Of a DNA stretch of 64,000 bases, positions 11,099 through 20,329 are shown in pieces (the stretch's first letter is position 1; each line of letters opens with the position of its first letter). The position numbers and the translations under genes are program-made. The DNA lies in the NCBI GenBank assembly GCA_032717465.1, contig JAVRFU010003718.1, positions 2,716,445 through 2,780,444 of the forward strand, written 5' to 3'. The notes under the pieces are model-generated. The model worked only from the letters and a program-made list of their open reading frames with translations. It did not search any database and was not told where the DNA came from. The DNA is from Coenobita brevimanus. Its lineage: Eukaryota > Arthropoda > Malacostraca > Decapoda > Coenobitidae.

Positions 11099-11545
11099 CC
11101 TTGTAATCTCTAATAGTTGTGCTTGCTTATGGTGTTGCAAAGAATGTTTGGCGAACATAAATTATGCGCTGATTTACAATGTTTTTTATTTCCTTTGTAT
11201 TTTCTCATAGAAATATATGTTTTATGGTAATTGTTACTGAGAAAGAGTTTTATGATGTTTCATTAGTGACATTTTGGTATACAAACATTTCCTGTTGGAC
11301 AGTTTGGGTCGGTTTTACATTCCGCAAAAGGAAATTATCTTACGGTTGTGCTGCAGTGCTGGAACGGTGTTTTGGACGGCCAGAGTTGTTGCTGAATTAT
11401 TTTTTTCCCTTGCCTTTAGTTATGCCTCTATCTGCCTGATTTTGTATTCACTTAGTCTCAAATGGTTGTACTGTACTTGCTTATGGTGAATATAAAATGT
11501 GTTAATTTACCATGTTTCTTTCTTTCTCGTTTCCTCATGGAAATA
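11099..11545. repeat. About 330-bp repeat unit, left copy (partner at 15243-15560)
   Basis: TATGTTTTATGGTAATTGTTACTGA at 11215 and TATGTTTCATGGTAATTTTTACTAA at 15245 begin homologous stretches that share TTTTGGTATA, AAAGGAAATTA, ATGCCTCTATCTGCCTGATT and TATGGTG. Ignoring the nested insertion 11546-15242, the spacing is about 330 bp, giving a little over two tandem units inside the piggyBac-like element. Confidence 0.7.
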
Positions 11546-11798
11546 CAGGATAACCTCGATATAAAGGACTTCAATAGTTCAGAATTCGCTTTTGTCGGAC
11601 TCGAGGATCTACCTGACTAAATTGCTGTATATCAGAAAAAGTCCGATAAAGGCAGAAGCAGTGTGGACTGCCTGACCACTTCAGCTGTGTTTACCACAAT
11701 AAGGTAAATAAAAAACATGTTTATCAGTGTACGGTACAGTATTATTATATATATTATACCATTTGACCAAACCATACGTGCTCCCTACGTGTCAAGTG

Positions 11799-11903
11799 GG
11801 TTGGTGGAGGGTTAGTGCCCCTCCCTGTAAAACAAATAACTCAGAGTCAAATGGCCACCCCATATGGGATTATGGTGTCTGGTAATAGATAGATAGATAG
11901 ATT
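11799..11903 (+). mobile_element. Short RTE head-to-tail derivative
   Basis: TTGGTGGAGGGTTAGTGCCC and CTCCCTGTAAAACAAATAAC match the 5' leader of the RTE at about 2985-3025. After about 20 bp the text changes to GGCCACCCCATATGGGATT and GTCTGGTAATAGATAGATAG, which is the RTE 3' tail. About 100 bp therefore join leader and tail, deleting the whole coding region. This looks like a SINE-like or internally deleted derivative. Confidence 0.6.
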
Positions 11904-11996
11904 ATTGTAGTGAAGTTATAACACAGTATGGTACCACAATGGTAGTTAAAACAGTTTAACAACTGTTCATACTATCTGGACTAATGTCTGATACAG

Positions 11997-11998
11997 TA
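11997..11998. other. TA target-site duplication, left
   Basis: TA directly before the transposon end; the partner TA is at 15121-15122. Copy B has a single TA at 42747-42748 in the same flanks (GATACAG | TATCGG). Confidence 0.9.
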
Positions 11999-12373
11999 CA
12001 GTAATCACTCTAATATCCGGACGCCCAATAACCGAACATCCCCACTAACCGAACCTTATCGTCCTGGGATCAAACATTCCCAAAATGGTCCGAAAATCCA
12101 AAAAAATTGGAAAAAAAAAACGATTTTTTGCCGTCCGTAATTTGAACTTAATTTGAACTTGCCGCGCGCGCCGCGTGAGAGCATTGTTTTGGTTCGTCAT
12201 TCCTCCGACGTCCGATAGAGCGCCGCTGCATCCTCCCCACTTCCCGCCTGTCTCTCACCGCGACTGGACCTGCGCTCTTCGTAATGGCTGCCCACGTGCT
12301 CGCTTTTGTGGTGGTGCCGTACTTGCTGCAAGGCCTCCTGCTGCTCTCTGCCCTACTCTTAGTGTGTGTGATG

Positions 12374-14272
12374 ATGGCCCCGCCTCCTGAGAAAAGGAAG
12401 AGAGTGGTGTTGACTCTGGAGAAGAAACGGGAGATATTGGAGAAGGTTGATGCGGGTTGGTCTTCCTCTCGCATTCTCCGCGAGTTCAACCTGGCCCGGT
12501 CGACTTTGTTTGATATCAAGCGTTCCCGAGACAAGCTCATGCAGTACACGGCTGACTTCTCGTCGAGAAGCAAACGCAACGTGGAGAGGAAGGTTATGTT
12601 TACTCCCAAGTATGCAGAGATCGACCGCTCCACGTTGATTTGGTATCGACAGCAACGTGCAGCTGGTGTGATGGTACGTGGAACGGAGCTGAAGGCTGCT
12701 GCTGAGAAGTTTGCAAGGCTTCATGACGCCCTAGACTTCAAGGCATCCGAGGGTTGGCTCTTCGCGTTCAAGTTGCGACATGGCCTTACTAACCGTAAAG
12801 CACATGGCGAAGCATTGGACGCTAACGAGGATGGAGTGGACGAGTTTCGGCACAAGGTGAAAGGCTTGATCGACAGGGAGGGCCTCACTCTCGGTCAAGT
12901 CTATAACGCTGACGAAACTGGCCTATTCTATCGCTCGGTGCCAACGAACACTCTCGCCGATGAGACGGAGAAGCGTGTACCTGGCCGCAAGCTTTCTAAG
13001 GAACGGATATCTGCTTTGTGTTGTGCCAATGCTAACGGCATGCACCGGCTTAAGCCCGTTATTGTTGGCCGTGCAAAGCAGCCTCGGTGCCTTCGTGGGG
13101 TGATGGATGTCCTTCCTGTCGTATGGTACCATTCTTTGAAAGCATGGTTCACAGCTGTGATTTTCAAAGACTGGTTTCACCATCACTTCGTCAAGGAGGT
13201 CATACATTACCAGACGAAGACACTGGGAATTCCTCGCGACCAGGTAAAGGCTCTCCTTCTCCTCGACAATGCACCTGCCCACCCGTGCGACAAGGACTTG
13301 GTTGCTGAGAATGGCCGTATTAGGTGCATGTTTCTGCCACCTAATACGACTGCTCTCATTCAACCAATGGACCAAGGAGTGATCGTGGCAACAAAGCGCC
13401 TGTACCGTCGGAAGTTCCTGGACGAGGTGATGGTGGTTCTCGAGGACGAGGACGAGCGCAGGGAAGGACGTGACACTCGAGGCAAGCGGACTTTGGAAAA
13501 CCTTCGCCGCTACAACATCAAGTCTGCGCTGTACAACTGGGCTAGTGCATGGAAGGAAGTCCCTGTGAAAACTCTTGAAAATGGTTGGTCTCGTCTGCTT
13601 CTCGGAACAGATGTGGAGTACGATTTCCTAGGGTTTGACGTGGATGACTTCCATGCACGGCTACGTACGCACGGCGACGATGTTGATGTGGACGATGTTC
13701 GTGAGTGGTTGGACGACGACGAGGGCGATCCTGGGTATCAGACGTTGTCTGATATCGAGATCGCGTCTTCGGTTGCTGGTGTCAGTCCCGAACTTGAAGA
13801 TTCCGACGACGAAGGCGATGATGATGCAGACTCCGCCCAGCAGGACACTACTCCAGCCATCCCCAAGCTGAGCGCACTCCGGGAACATCTAGAGTTCGTC
13901 CTAGACTACCTGGAACACCCGGACTGCGACAGGGAGATGGGGCCCTTGGGACTCGTGGAGGAAGTGCGTGCTTTCCGGCAGCGCATCATCAATCGCCAGA
14001 ATCGTCGGTCCTTGCGTCAGTCAACGATTGACAGTTTTTTCAGGCCCGTGACCCCCGCTGTGCCAAGCCCTGGTTCCACTCCGTTGCCTCCCCAAGACAG
14101 GCCCTCATGCTCCGAGCCACAGCCCAGCACATCAGCTACAGTGGAGTCACCGCTCGACGTGAGTTTGCGGCTGTCTTCAGAGTCTTCTGTAGTCGGTACG
14201 CCATCACCACTACCCACCGATGCACCCCTTGGACGCCTGCCAGTGATACTCTCGGGCTCTGACAGTGAATAA
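12374..14272 (+). CDS. Tigger/pogo-family transposase (DDE_1)
   Basis: Expected to bind the element's inverted repeats and cut and rejoin DNA at TA sites in the nucleus. I choose the ATG at 12374 (632 residues) because it has A at -3 and G at +4. The frame is open from 12284, but that would add a hydrophobic leader unlike this family. From the N terminus: a basic PEKRKR patch; a psq/CENP-B-type helix-turn-helix (about 8-60); a second CENP-B-like helix-turn-helix (about 86-138); and the catalytic domain with YNADETG (Asp180), LLLDNAPAHP (Asp298) and IQPMDQG (Asp333). The last two Asp are 34 residues apart, fitting pogo/Tigger. The tail is acidic (VREWLDDDEGDPGYQ) and carries QSTIDSFF (549-556), a good PCNA-binding motif. 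No stop or frameshift; activity is inferred, not shown. Confidence 0.93.
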   Translation: MAPPPEKRKRVVLTLEKKREILEKVDAGWSSSRILREFNLARSTLFDIKRSRDKLMQYTADFSSRSKRNVERKVMFTPKYAEIDRSTLIWYRQQRAAGVMVRGTELKAAAEKFARLHDALDFKASEGWLFAFKLRHGLTNRKAHGEALDANEDGVDEFRHKVKGLIDREGLTLGQVYNADETGLFYRSVPTNTLADETEKRVPGRKLSKERISALCCANANGMHRLKPVIVGRAKQPRCLRGVMDVLPVVWYHSLKAWFTAVIFKDWFHHHFVKEVIHYQTKTLGIPRDQVKALLLLDNAPAHPCDKDLVAENGRIRCMFLPPNTTALIQPMDQGVIVATKRLYRRKFLDEVMVVLEDEDERREGRDTRGKRTLENLRRYNIKSALYNWASAWKEVPVKTLENGWSRLLLGTDVEYDFLGFDVDDFHARLRTHGDDVDVDDVREWLDDDEGDPGYQTLSDIEIASSVAGVSPELEDSDDEGDDDADSAQQDTTPAIPKLSALREHLEFVLDYLEHPDCDREMGPLGLVEEVRAFRQRIINRQNRRSLRQSTIDSFFRPVTPAVPSPGSTPLPPQDRPSCSEPQPSTSATVESPLDVSLRLSSESSVVGTPSPLPTDAPLGRLPVILSGSDSE

Positions 14273-14273
14273 A
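14268..14273 (+). promoter_or_regulatory. Polyadenylation signal overlapping the stop codon
   Basis: AATAAA spans the last sense codon and the TAA stop (14270-14272) of the transposase. It is the closest canonical signal to the end of the frame. Whether it is used is unknown. Confidence 0.45.
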
Positions 14274-15098
14274 CAGCAAGAACTTCTCCACTAGACCACA
14301 CGGGAATTTTGAGTGTTGTGCAGTGAAAAAAACGGTGTGTTGTGTTAAGGTTTTCAAGTTGGGAGAAAAGACTAAGTAGAAAAGAAATTTAACGTAACTA
14401 ACCTTCTTTGTTTTGGCTTTGGAAACTTAAAAAAACTTGGGAAAAGTTAATGTGCAACACTTAAATTTAATGGAACATTATTTGGACTAAAGTGAACACT
14501 GTGAAAAGAACGGACTTCTGTGTGTTAGTGACTAAGTTCAGTGCAAGACTTCAGGAAGAGTGTAGTGCAAGTGCTTCAGGAAATCGTTCTTACTGTCAGA
14601 GTCCGAGAGGAGGCGGTTATTCATCGAGGTGGCCAGGGACTTGCTGTAAGTAGCCAAAATGTTTCATGTTGTACTATTTTCCATACTATATTTACCAGAA
14701 TGTTTCATATTGTATTTTTTCCCATACTATACTTACCAGAAAGTGTCATACTGTACTTCTTTCCATACTAAACTTACCTCATGCATGTGCAGTAGGAATG
14801 TGTTTTTCAGAGTTCGGTTAGGTTCGGTTAGGTTAGGTTCGGTTAGAGTCCATAAGTACCAGAATGTTTATTAATGTATGAACATACTTCTAAACCCACA
14901 TTTTATGTGTCTATTGCATTTATTTCAGTCATTTATGTGCCTTATTGGTGTGATTTGGGTGTTAAATAGGTGCTATGCATGTCCGGAGGGAGTTGTATAG
15001 GTGTTTCTCTGTGTTAGGGTCCGTAAGTACAAGTCCATAAGCTGGGGTCCAATATCCGGACAAAACCAATATCCGAACCTACCGATGGCTCTATTGAT
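14273..15098. other. 3' non-coding part of the Tigger transposon
   Basis: No coding signal. It contains three imperfect units of about 45 bp (14656-14777) built on ATGTTTCATGTTGTACT, CCATACTATA and TTACCAGAA, and a GGTTAGGTTCGGTTAGG patch at 14814-14848. Confidence 0.7.
14656..14777. repeat. About 45-bp imperfect tandem repeat, three units
   Basis: Units begin near 14658, 14699 and 14743 and share GTTTCATNTTGTA, TTTTCCCATACTATA and TTACCAGAA. The third unit is the most divergent. Confidence 0.7.
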
Positions 15099-15120
15099 CC
15101 GGATATTGGAGTGATTACTG

Positions 15121-15122
15121 TA
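15121..15122. other. TA target-site duplication, right
   Basis: TA directly after the CTG end of the transposon, followed by TATCGGAAAAAG, which continues the interrupted MITE exactly as in copy B. Confidence 0.9.
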
Positions 15123-15609
15123 TATCGGAAAAAGTCCGGTTTACCATTAGCAGAGGGAAGTCTGGATGTTGCTTTTATCGGAATTTTGCATTTTTCGGAA
15201 TGGTTTGGGCCCCAATTAGTCTGTTATAGTGAGGTCTTACTGTATATGTTTCATGGTAATTTTTACTAATAAAGTGTTTTACAAAATTTCATTAGCTACA
15301 TTTTGGTATATAAACATTTACTGTTGAACAATTCGGATGGATCTTACTTACCACAAAAGGAAATTACCTTACGGTCGTGCTGCGGTGTGGGAGCGGTGTT
15401 TGGCTAAATTATATTTTCCCCTGCCTTTATTTATGCCTCTATCTGCCTGATTTTTTATTCACATAATCTCAGATAGTTGCGCTTGCATATGGTGTTGATA
15501 AAAACGTTTGGCGAATATAAATTACGTGCTAATTTATGATGTTTCTTTCTTCCATCAAGGGGCGATTTTGTTCGACGCAGCTTGCGTTGTCCAGTAACGA
15601 GCGGGTGAC

Positions 15610-16065
15610 TTTTGCACCGCTACCCTAACTGTCGAAAGAGTTACTGGCATTGTGGAGATCCTAGCAGAGGGAGTGAAGAGCTTCCTCTTTATGGATGATG
15701 TCTCTGTCTCCTTTGCTGCATCCAGTATGTTGGTGGCAGAGTGCTGGCTGCAACTTGCAATAAATCATTCTGTTACCAGGACACCAAAACATGGCTTTTA
15801 GATTTTCCTCATCTGAGACCATTGCAGTGCACTTCTGCCAGTTACATGGGGCCCATCCTGACCCATAAATCTGGGCCAAAGGATTGCTGGCATGGAAATG
15901 AGGTTTTTAGGCCTCATCTGTGACCCCTGTCTTATTTGGATCCCACATTTAAAGCAGATAAAGGCTTCTTTCCTGAAGGTTGTGAGCCTTTTAAAGGTTC
16001 TAGCTCATACTAGATAGGCTGCTGACAGACATACCCTGCTCCTGCTCCATCAAGCTCTAGTGTTA
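15610..16065 (+). pseudogene. I-like retrotransposon, reverse transcriptase continuation
   Basis: After the piggyBac-like insertion the frame resumes as RVTGIVEILAEGVKSFLFMDD, where MDD takes the place of the YADD catalytic motif (about 15640-15705). It continues as VSFAASSM, WLQLAINH, QRIAGMEMRFLG and FLKVVSLLKVLAH in shifting frames. Stops near 15800 and later make it dead. The segment ends near 16065 at another insertion. Confidence 0.65.
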
Positions 16066-17270
16066 TCCAATCCTTTCAGGATTTTGGCGAAAGCTTTGCC
16101 ATTTCACTTGACATCTCAAAGACTTTTAGTTGAGTCTGGTATAAATCTTTAATTTCCAAACTGCCTTCTTATGGCTTCTATTCTTCTATCTGTGCCTTCA
16201 TCTATAGCTTCCTTTCTGGTCGTTCTATAGCTGCGGTTTTAGACGGCCGCTGTTCTTCTCCTAGAGTTATCAGTAGTGGTGTTCCTTAGGGCTCTGTCCT
16301 ATCACCAGCTCTCTTCCTTTTTATCATCAGTGACCTAAGCAGTATATCTAACTCTATCCACTTATACTCTGATGACTCCACCTTTCACCTTTCTGTTCGC
16401 TTTCTGCATCGTCCATCTCAGCAATTTCAACAAACAAGGGATGAGGCTATGGTGCACCAAATGTTTGACTTGGCTCATATCTCTGACAGGGGTAAAAGTA
16501 AAGTTGTTTTTAATACATCAGAAACTCAGTTCTTACATCTGTCAACCTGACAGTCTTCTACAGGAGTACCCTTCAGTTTTTAATAGTATCCAGCTCAATC
16601 CTGCATCATCTTTAAACATACTTGGGGTTTCATTCTCTTGGGATTTATCATGGAAAGAACGTATTACATCTCGTGTAAAATCTGCGTCCAAAAGATTAGG
16701 TGTGCTAAGCTGACTTGGTGCCTTCTTTACCCCTGCACAGTTGTTGACCTTTTACATGGGTTTTATTCGTCCCTGTCTGGAGTACAACTCTTGTGTGTGG
16801 GGAGGTTCCCCGCATACAGCTCTTCTCAGTAGGGTGGTGTCAAAGGTTTTTTGTCTCATTAATCCTCCTCCTCTTACTGGCTCGCTTCAACCTCTGTTTC
16901 GTCACCTCACTGTTGCATCTTTATCCTTTATCGCTACTTAAATGGTCACTGCTCCTCCGAACTGTCTGCTTGCATCCCTCGTCCGCTGCGACAGGCACGT
17001 AGTACCCATCCAGCAACAAACTCTCATCTCTTTTCTCTCCAGCCCTCTGATGCAAGAGTTAACCATTACTCTCAGTCCTTCATGTATACAACAGGTCAAC
17101 CCTGGAACTGCCTCCCTTCTTCAGTATTTCCTACAGCTTAAGACCTCCAGTCTTTTAAATGCAGTGTGTCCAGGCATCTCAAAATGAATGGTTCTTGAAT
17201 TTGGCTCTTTGTTATTTTGTTTTTGTTTTTTTGGAGGTAACAGTTTGCGGGCACTTTGCCTTAGGTTCCT
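16066..17270 (+). pseudogene. Old 5'-truncated jockey-like element inserted in the I-like element
   Basis: The text matches the 3' half of the jockey-like element at 21800-23050: FQDFGESFAISLDISK (with a frameshift), SFLSGRSIAAVLDG, SGVPQGSVLSPALF-type motif (broken at 16287 in copy A by CTTAG in place of CTCAG), YSDDST, SSLNILGVSFSWDLSWK and YNSCVWGGSPHTALLSRV. The 3' end near 17270 lacks a clear poly-A. It is more diverged from the 19890-23075 copy than A is from B, so it is an older insertion. Confidence 0.7.
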
Positions 17271-18740
17271 TCGGCTGCCCCTGCCTGGTTATGCACCTTG
17301 GACTACATCACACAGGCTTTTGTTTGGCTACAGGACCCTTTTGCACCTCCCTTGTCCCAGGCCTGCTTGTGTATGCAGGAGTATTGAGGCTGGAGCTACA
17401 GCGTCAGTCCTGTATAGCGAGGTGCTGGTGCAGAGTCCAGAGGCTTCCTGAAACACCAACATATGACGCTGTTTTTAGTTCTGCATAGCACACTTTGCAC
17501 GACTTCCATACGCAATTTCCTTGCCCCCTTAGTTATCAGACAGAGGAAGTCATGACTGATCTGTCTGCCACTCACTCTGGTCTTTGGTGTGGAGACATCT
17601 GTTGTTCCACTCTGGGTGTTACCCTAAGTCAGATTTGCTGGTATATCGTCGCCCCAATGTCCGTAACATCAGATGTGGTGATCCACACCCAGCTTCTAGT
17701 TCATTTTGCACTCATGCTGGGTCTGTCCATGTTTACTGACGGCCGGCATTGGATTTGAGGTTGTCTTCCATAATTTTAGCCAAAGTGGCACCCTACCCTC
17801 CTCTGCCTTAATTTTTACTGTGAAGCTGTCATCAATTCTGTTGGCTCACCAGCATATCCTCACCTTTGATGCAATTAGTTTTATGATTTTTAGTGAGTGC
17901 AGGGCTGCCTTCTCTGCCGTTAAGCATTTCAACTCTCCTCACCCTTTAGTGTTGGAAATTTGAGGAAAGTTCCACCTCGTGTGCCACCATGCTGGGTGGC
18001 AGCCCACATTGGACCGCAGGGAAATGATTGAGCAAGTGAGGCAGCAAGGGCAGCAGTGATTCTTGATGTCTCTGTTAGACCTGTCACCAACAGAGATTAC
18101 TTCCCATTGATTAAGGCTGCAGTCCCTACCTCCTGGCAGCATGCATGGGGCACACTTTCTGTTCCAAGCAAGCTACAGGAGGTGACCAACCATGGACCTG
18201 TCCTGTCTGCAGCAGAGCTTATGTCCCAGTGATTTAGGCTGCTGTCCTTCCCTCCTGGCAGCATGCATGGGGCACACTTCCTGTACCAAGCAAGCTACAG
18301 GAGGTGACCAACCATGGACTTATACAGCCCTACCCCTTCACTGATGCATTGCCATCGCCTTGAGGGAAAGCCCATTCCTTTTTTTGAAAACTGTCTGGTG
18401 CCATTGACTGCAGCAGCTGGTACTTGAGTGTCCCAATGTAGGGGATGCTGGCTGTTGATACCTGTCCAGGTTTAAGGTAGTCTTACTTTCTCTGGCCAGT
18501 CTTTGGAGGGGAGGTGTGTATTACGGGGGGAGTCACCTTCTCATATGTTGAGGAAGCAGGCTCACTCAGACTGCTTTACTTTTCGTGCATAGTTTTAACC
18601 TCTGTTGTTTTATATATAATTTTATATATTGTCAGTGTTATGAGCTTTATTATTAGATGACTGTTTTAATTTGTATTATTAACTGTATATGTATATATCT
18701 GTTTATATATAAGTTACCCTTATTGTGCTTTTACTTAAGT
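17271..18740 (+). pseudogene. I-like retrotransposon, 3' part: RNase H and C-terminal end
   Basis: Continues the same element as 8774-10665 and 15610-16065. It shows LPGYAPWTTSHRLLFGYR, CRSIEAGATASVLYSEVL, and an RNase H domain with MFTDGRH (about 17730), VVFHNFSQSGTLPSSA and IFSECRAAFSAVKHFN. CWVAAHIGPQGND follows near 17995-18030, then AARAAVILDVSVRPVTNRDY. A conserved SWQHAWGTL follows. A local duplication repeats CTCCTGGCAGCATGCATGG with CAAGCTACAGGAGGTGACC (18130-18200 and 18255-18315). The last coding trace is FSYVEEAGSLRLL near 18545, followed by an AT-rich 3' UTR. Frameshifts and stops throughout. Confidence 0.7.
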
Positions 18741-18985
18741 TGTACAGCAGCATTGACCTCTGTTGTTAAACTACCACAGTCTTTTTAGTGTAACCAATTA
18801 GTCCCCTTAACATCAACCCTTACTTTCTTCCAGGGTCAGACCTTTTAACCAACAGACCCCAATCAAGCCACTTCATCACCAAGAGCACTTCAACATCTTT
18901 TATGTTTCTGTTCCATTGCTAGTTATATAGTCTTTGATACCTGGTGCCACGAAGCCAATATTCACTTTAATTCATTCAGTAGGTC
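18741..18985. other. Non-coding stretch, nothing recognised
   Basis: Short interval between the I-like 3' UTR and the CR1/L2-like fragment. No coding signal or terminal structure. Confidence 0.4.
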
Positions 18986-19530
18986 AGGCTTAGAAATTAC
19001 AGGAATGTTGACCACCAGTTGATGTGTCTAGAAATTGATCAACGTTTAAACTTCATTGATTCTTCAAGTCTTTCTTCTGATGAATATGTTGATATTTACA
19101 ACAATGAGCTTCGGTCAATTTTTGACCATTGTTGTCCTGAGGTAGTAAAAACAAGGACTGTACATGATGATTCTCCGTGGTATGGTCCATCCATTAATTC
19201 TTTGCGTAGACAACGTAGAAGGAGGACCGTGAGTGGTGCTTGCAGCGGACCGAAGTAACTCGTTTGCGTTATGTTTATGTGAGAAGAGCAGTCGTTCACA
19301 CTGTAAAAGCCCAAAAGGCTAGGTATTATCAAAAGAATGTTGATTCTTGTGGTGGTGATAAAAAAGAAAAACAGTCTGCAGTTGTGAACAATTTGGTCGG
19401 AGGAATGTAATTGTTAAACCCACTTCTGCATCTGATACCCAATTGGCTTCTGATTTTGCTTCATTTTTTACAAGATATCTCGAATTAGAAGTGATTTAGA
19501 CAGCAGTTCTCCTAGTGAAGCGTACCCAGT
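18986..19530 (+). pseudogene. Fragment of a CR1/L2-like retrotransposon, linker between endonuclease and reverse transcriptase
   Basis: The frame 19019-19258 reads LEIDQRLNFIDSSSLSSDEY, then ELRSIFDHCCPEV and DDSPWYGPSINSLRRQRRR. The D-D-x-P-W-Y motif followed by a basic helix is typical of the region downstream of the endonuclease in CR1/L2-group ORF2. Frame-shifted continuation shows ARYYQKN-like text and KPTSASDTQLASDFASFF. Both flanking domains are absent. Assignment below the CR1/L2 group is not possible by eye. Confidence 0.5.
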
Positions 19531-19889
19531 TGACTGTCAGCCACGGTGCACCGGGTTTTCTTGGTGTTTAGCATTGCTTTGGATGTTCCTGTTTGTGTGT
19601 TGATGGCTAAATATGGCAGATTGACTTGAAAACAGTGCCAGATTTAGGAGGGGTACTGTAGCACCAGTCGAGCCGGGCAGTACTTCCGAGGTAGATGGAA
19701 AGCTGATGAGAGGGAGAGCTGGAGCTTCCGTTTCATCAGCCATCAGGACTGGTTCCTGACCATCCCCCTTTGCTGAACTTTTTCAGTGTCCCAGTAACAC
19801 GGAGAGTAGGCCAGCATGCTCTCCAATACAAGTTTCTCTAACTATCTATACCATACTACATGCACAGTACACACTACACTTTGGGGGGG
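19531..19889. other. Probable 5' leader of the jockey-like element
   Basis: No coding signal. Copy A has a run of 12 G at 19883-19894 where copy B has about 34 A (47508-47541) and copy C a run of T on the opposite strand. The leader assignment rests only on its position before the endonuclease frame. Confidence 0.4.
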
Positions 19890-20239
19890 GGGGGAATCCA
19901 TTGCTACCCAACACTCAGCCTTGGAGTCCCCAGGGGGGAGGGGGGAATATAAATGCCCTCACCTTCCGCCCCTCTCCAGGTGACGACTTGAGCTGCCTGG
20001 AACCACTGCCTGACTCACTTCTTCTTCATCTCTGCAACATTTGCAGCCTGTCCACTAACTTTTGCTCTGTTGAGCACCACCTCTCCTCCTCTAAACCTCA
20101 CCTACTCATTCTAACCGAGAATCAGCTGTCTGAGGCAACTGACAGCAAACCCTTTTCTGTATCCTCCTACTTTCTCTATACTCATTTTAAAGCCAAAGTT
20201 GGCTGTTGTGTATATATATGCAACGACCTATCTTGTTCT

Positions 20240-20329
20240 CGTGTTTCTGAACTCGATTCTTCTGAATTCTCTACACTCTGGCTTCGTGTTTCTGAACTCG
20301 ATTCTTCTGAATTCTCTACACTCTGGCTT
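20240..20329 (+). repeat. 45-bp tandem duplication (copy A only)
   Basis: CGTGTTTCTGAACTCGATTC and the following 25 bases occur twice (20240-20284, 20285-20329), adding 15 residues (RVSELDSSEFSTLWL twice). Copies B and C have one unit. Confidence 0.95.

Larger units (their letters stand above)
11999..15120 (+). mobile_element. Intact Tigger/pogo-type DNA transposon (3,122 bp)
   Basis: The ends are CAGTAATCACTCTAATATCC on the left and the same with one mismatch (T to C at position 13) in reverse complement on the right. At least 22 of the first 23 bases match. TA duplications flank both ends. Copy B carries the unoccupied site, so the borders are known to the base. Inside is one long uninterrupted frame, 12374-14272, encoding a pogo/Tigger transposase. 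Subterminal repeats (AATATCCGGAC, CCGAACA) recur within 60-70 bp of both ends and could be transposase-binding sites. The coding part is richer in G+C and CpG than the AT-rich neighbourhood. Insertion postdates the A/B divergence. Confidence 0.95.
11546..15242. mobile_element. Tigger-like non-autonomous element (MITE-type), itself interrupted
   Basis: The left end is TA followed by CAGGATAACCTCGATATAAA. The right end in reverse complement is CAGTAAGACCTCACTATAAC, also flanked by TA (15243-15244). This is the style of terminal inverted repeat and TA duplication expected of Tigger/pogo MITEs. Without the 3.1-kb Tigger insertion it is about 573 bp, as seen intact in copy B at 42296-42868. It also contains an RTE-derived fragment (11799-11903). 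No coding sequence of its own. Confidence 0.65.
10670..15605. mobile_element. piggyBac-like non-autonomous element, enlarged by nested insertions
   Basis: The left end is TTAA followed by CCCTCTCATTACTGGACGAC. The right end, read in reverse complement, is CCCGCTCGTTACTGGACAAC, so the ends form imperfect inverted repeats of about 30 bp that also carry a short internal hairpin (GGACG..CGTCC). The flank is TTAA on the left (10666-10669) but TGAC on the right, so the target duplication is only partly preserved. Ends beginning CCC next to TTAA are typical of piggyBac-type elements. The host reverse transcriptase frame stops at the left border and resumes just after the right border, which supports an insertion. 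No transposase frame belongs to this element. Confidence 0.5.

Noticed and set aside
12284..12373. Upstream ATG giving a hydrophobic, signal-peptide-like leader on the transposase
   Set aside because: The family starts just before the basic helix-turn-helix region; the leader is translated 5' UTR and the ATG at 12374 has the better initiation context.
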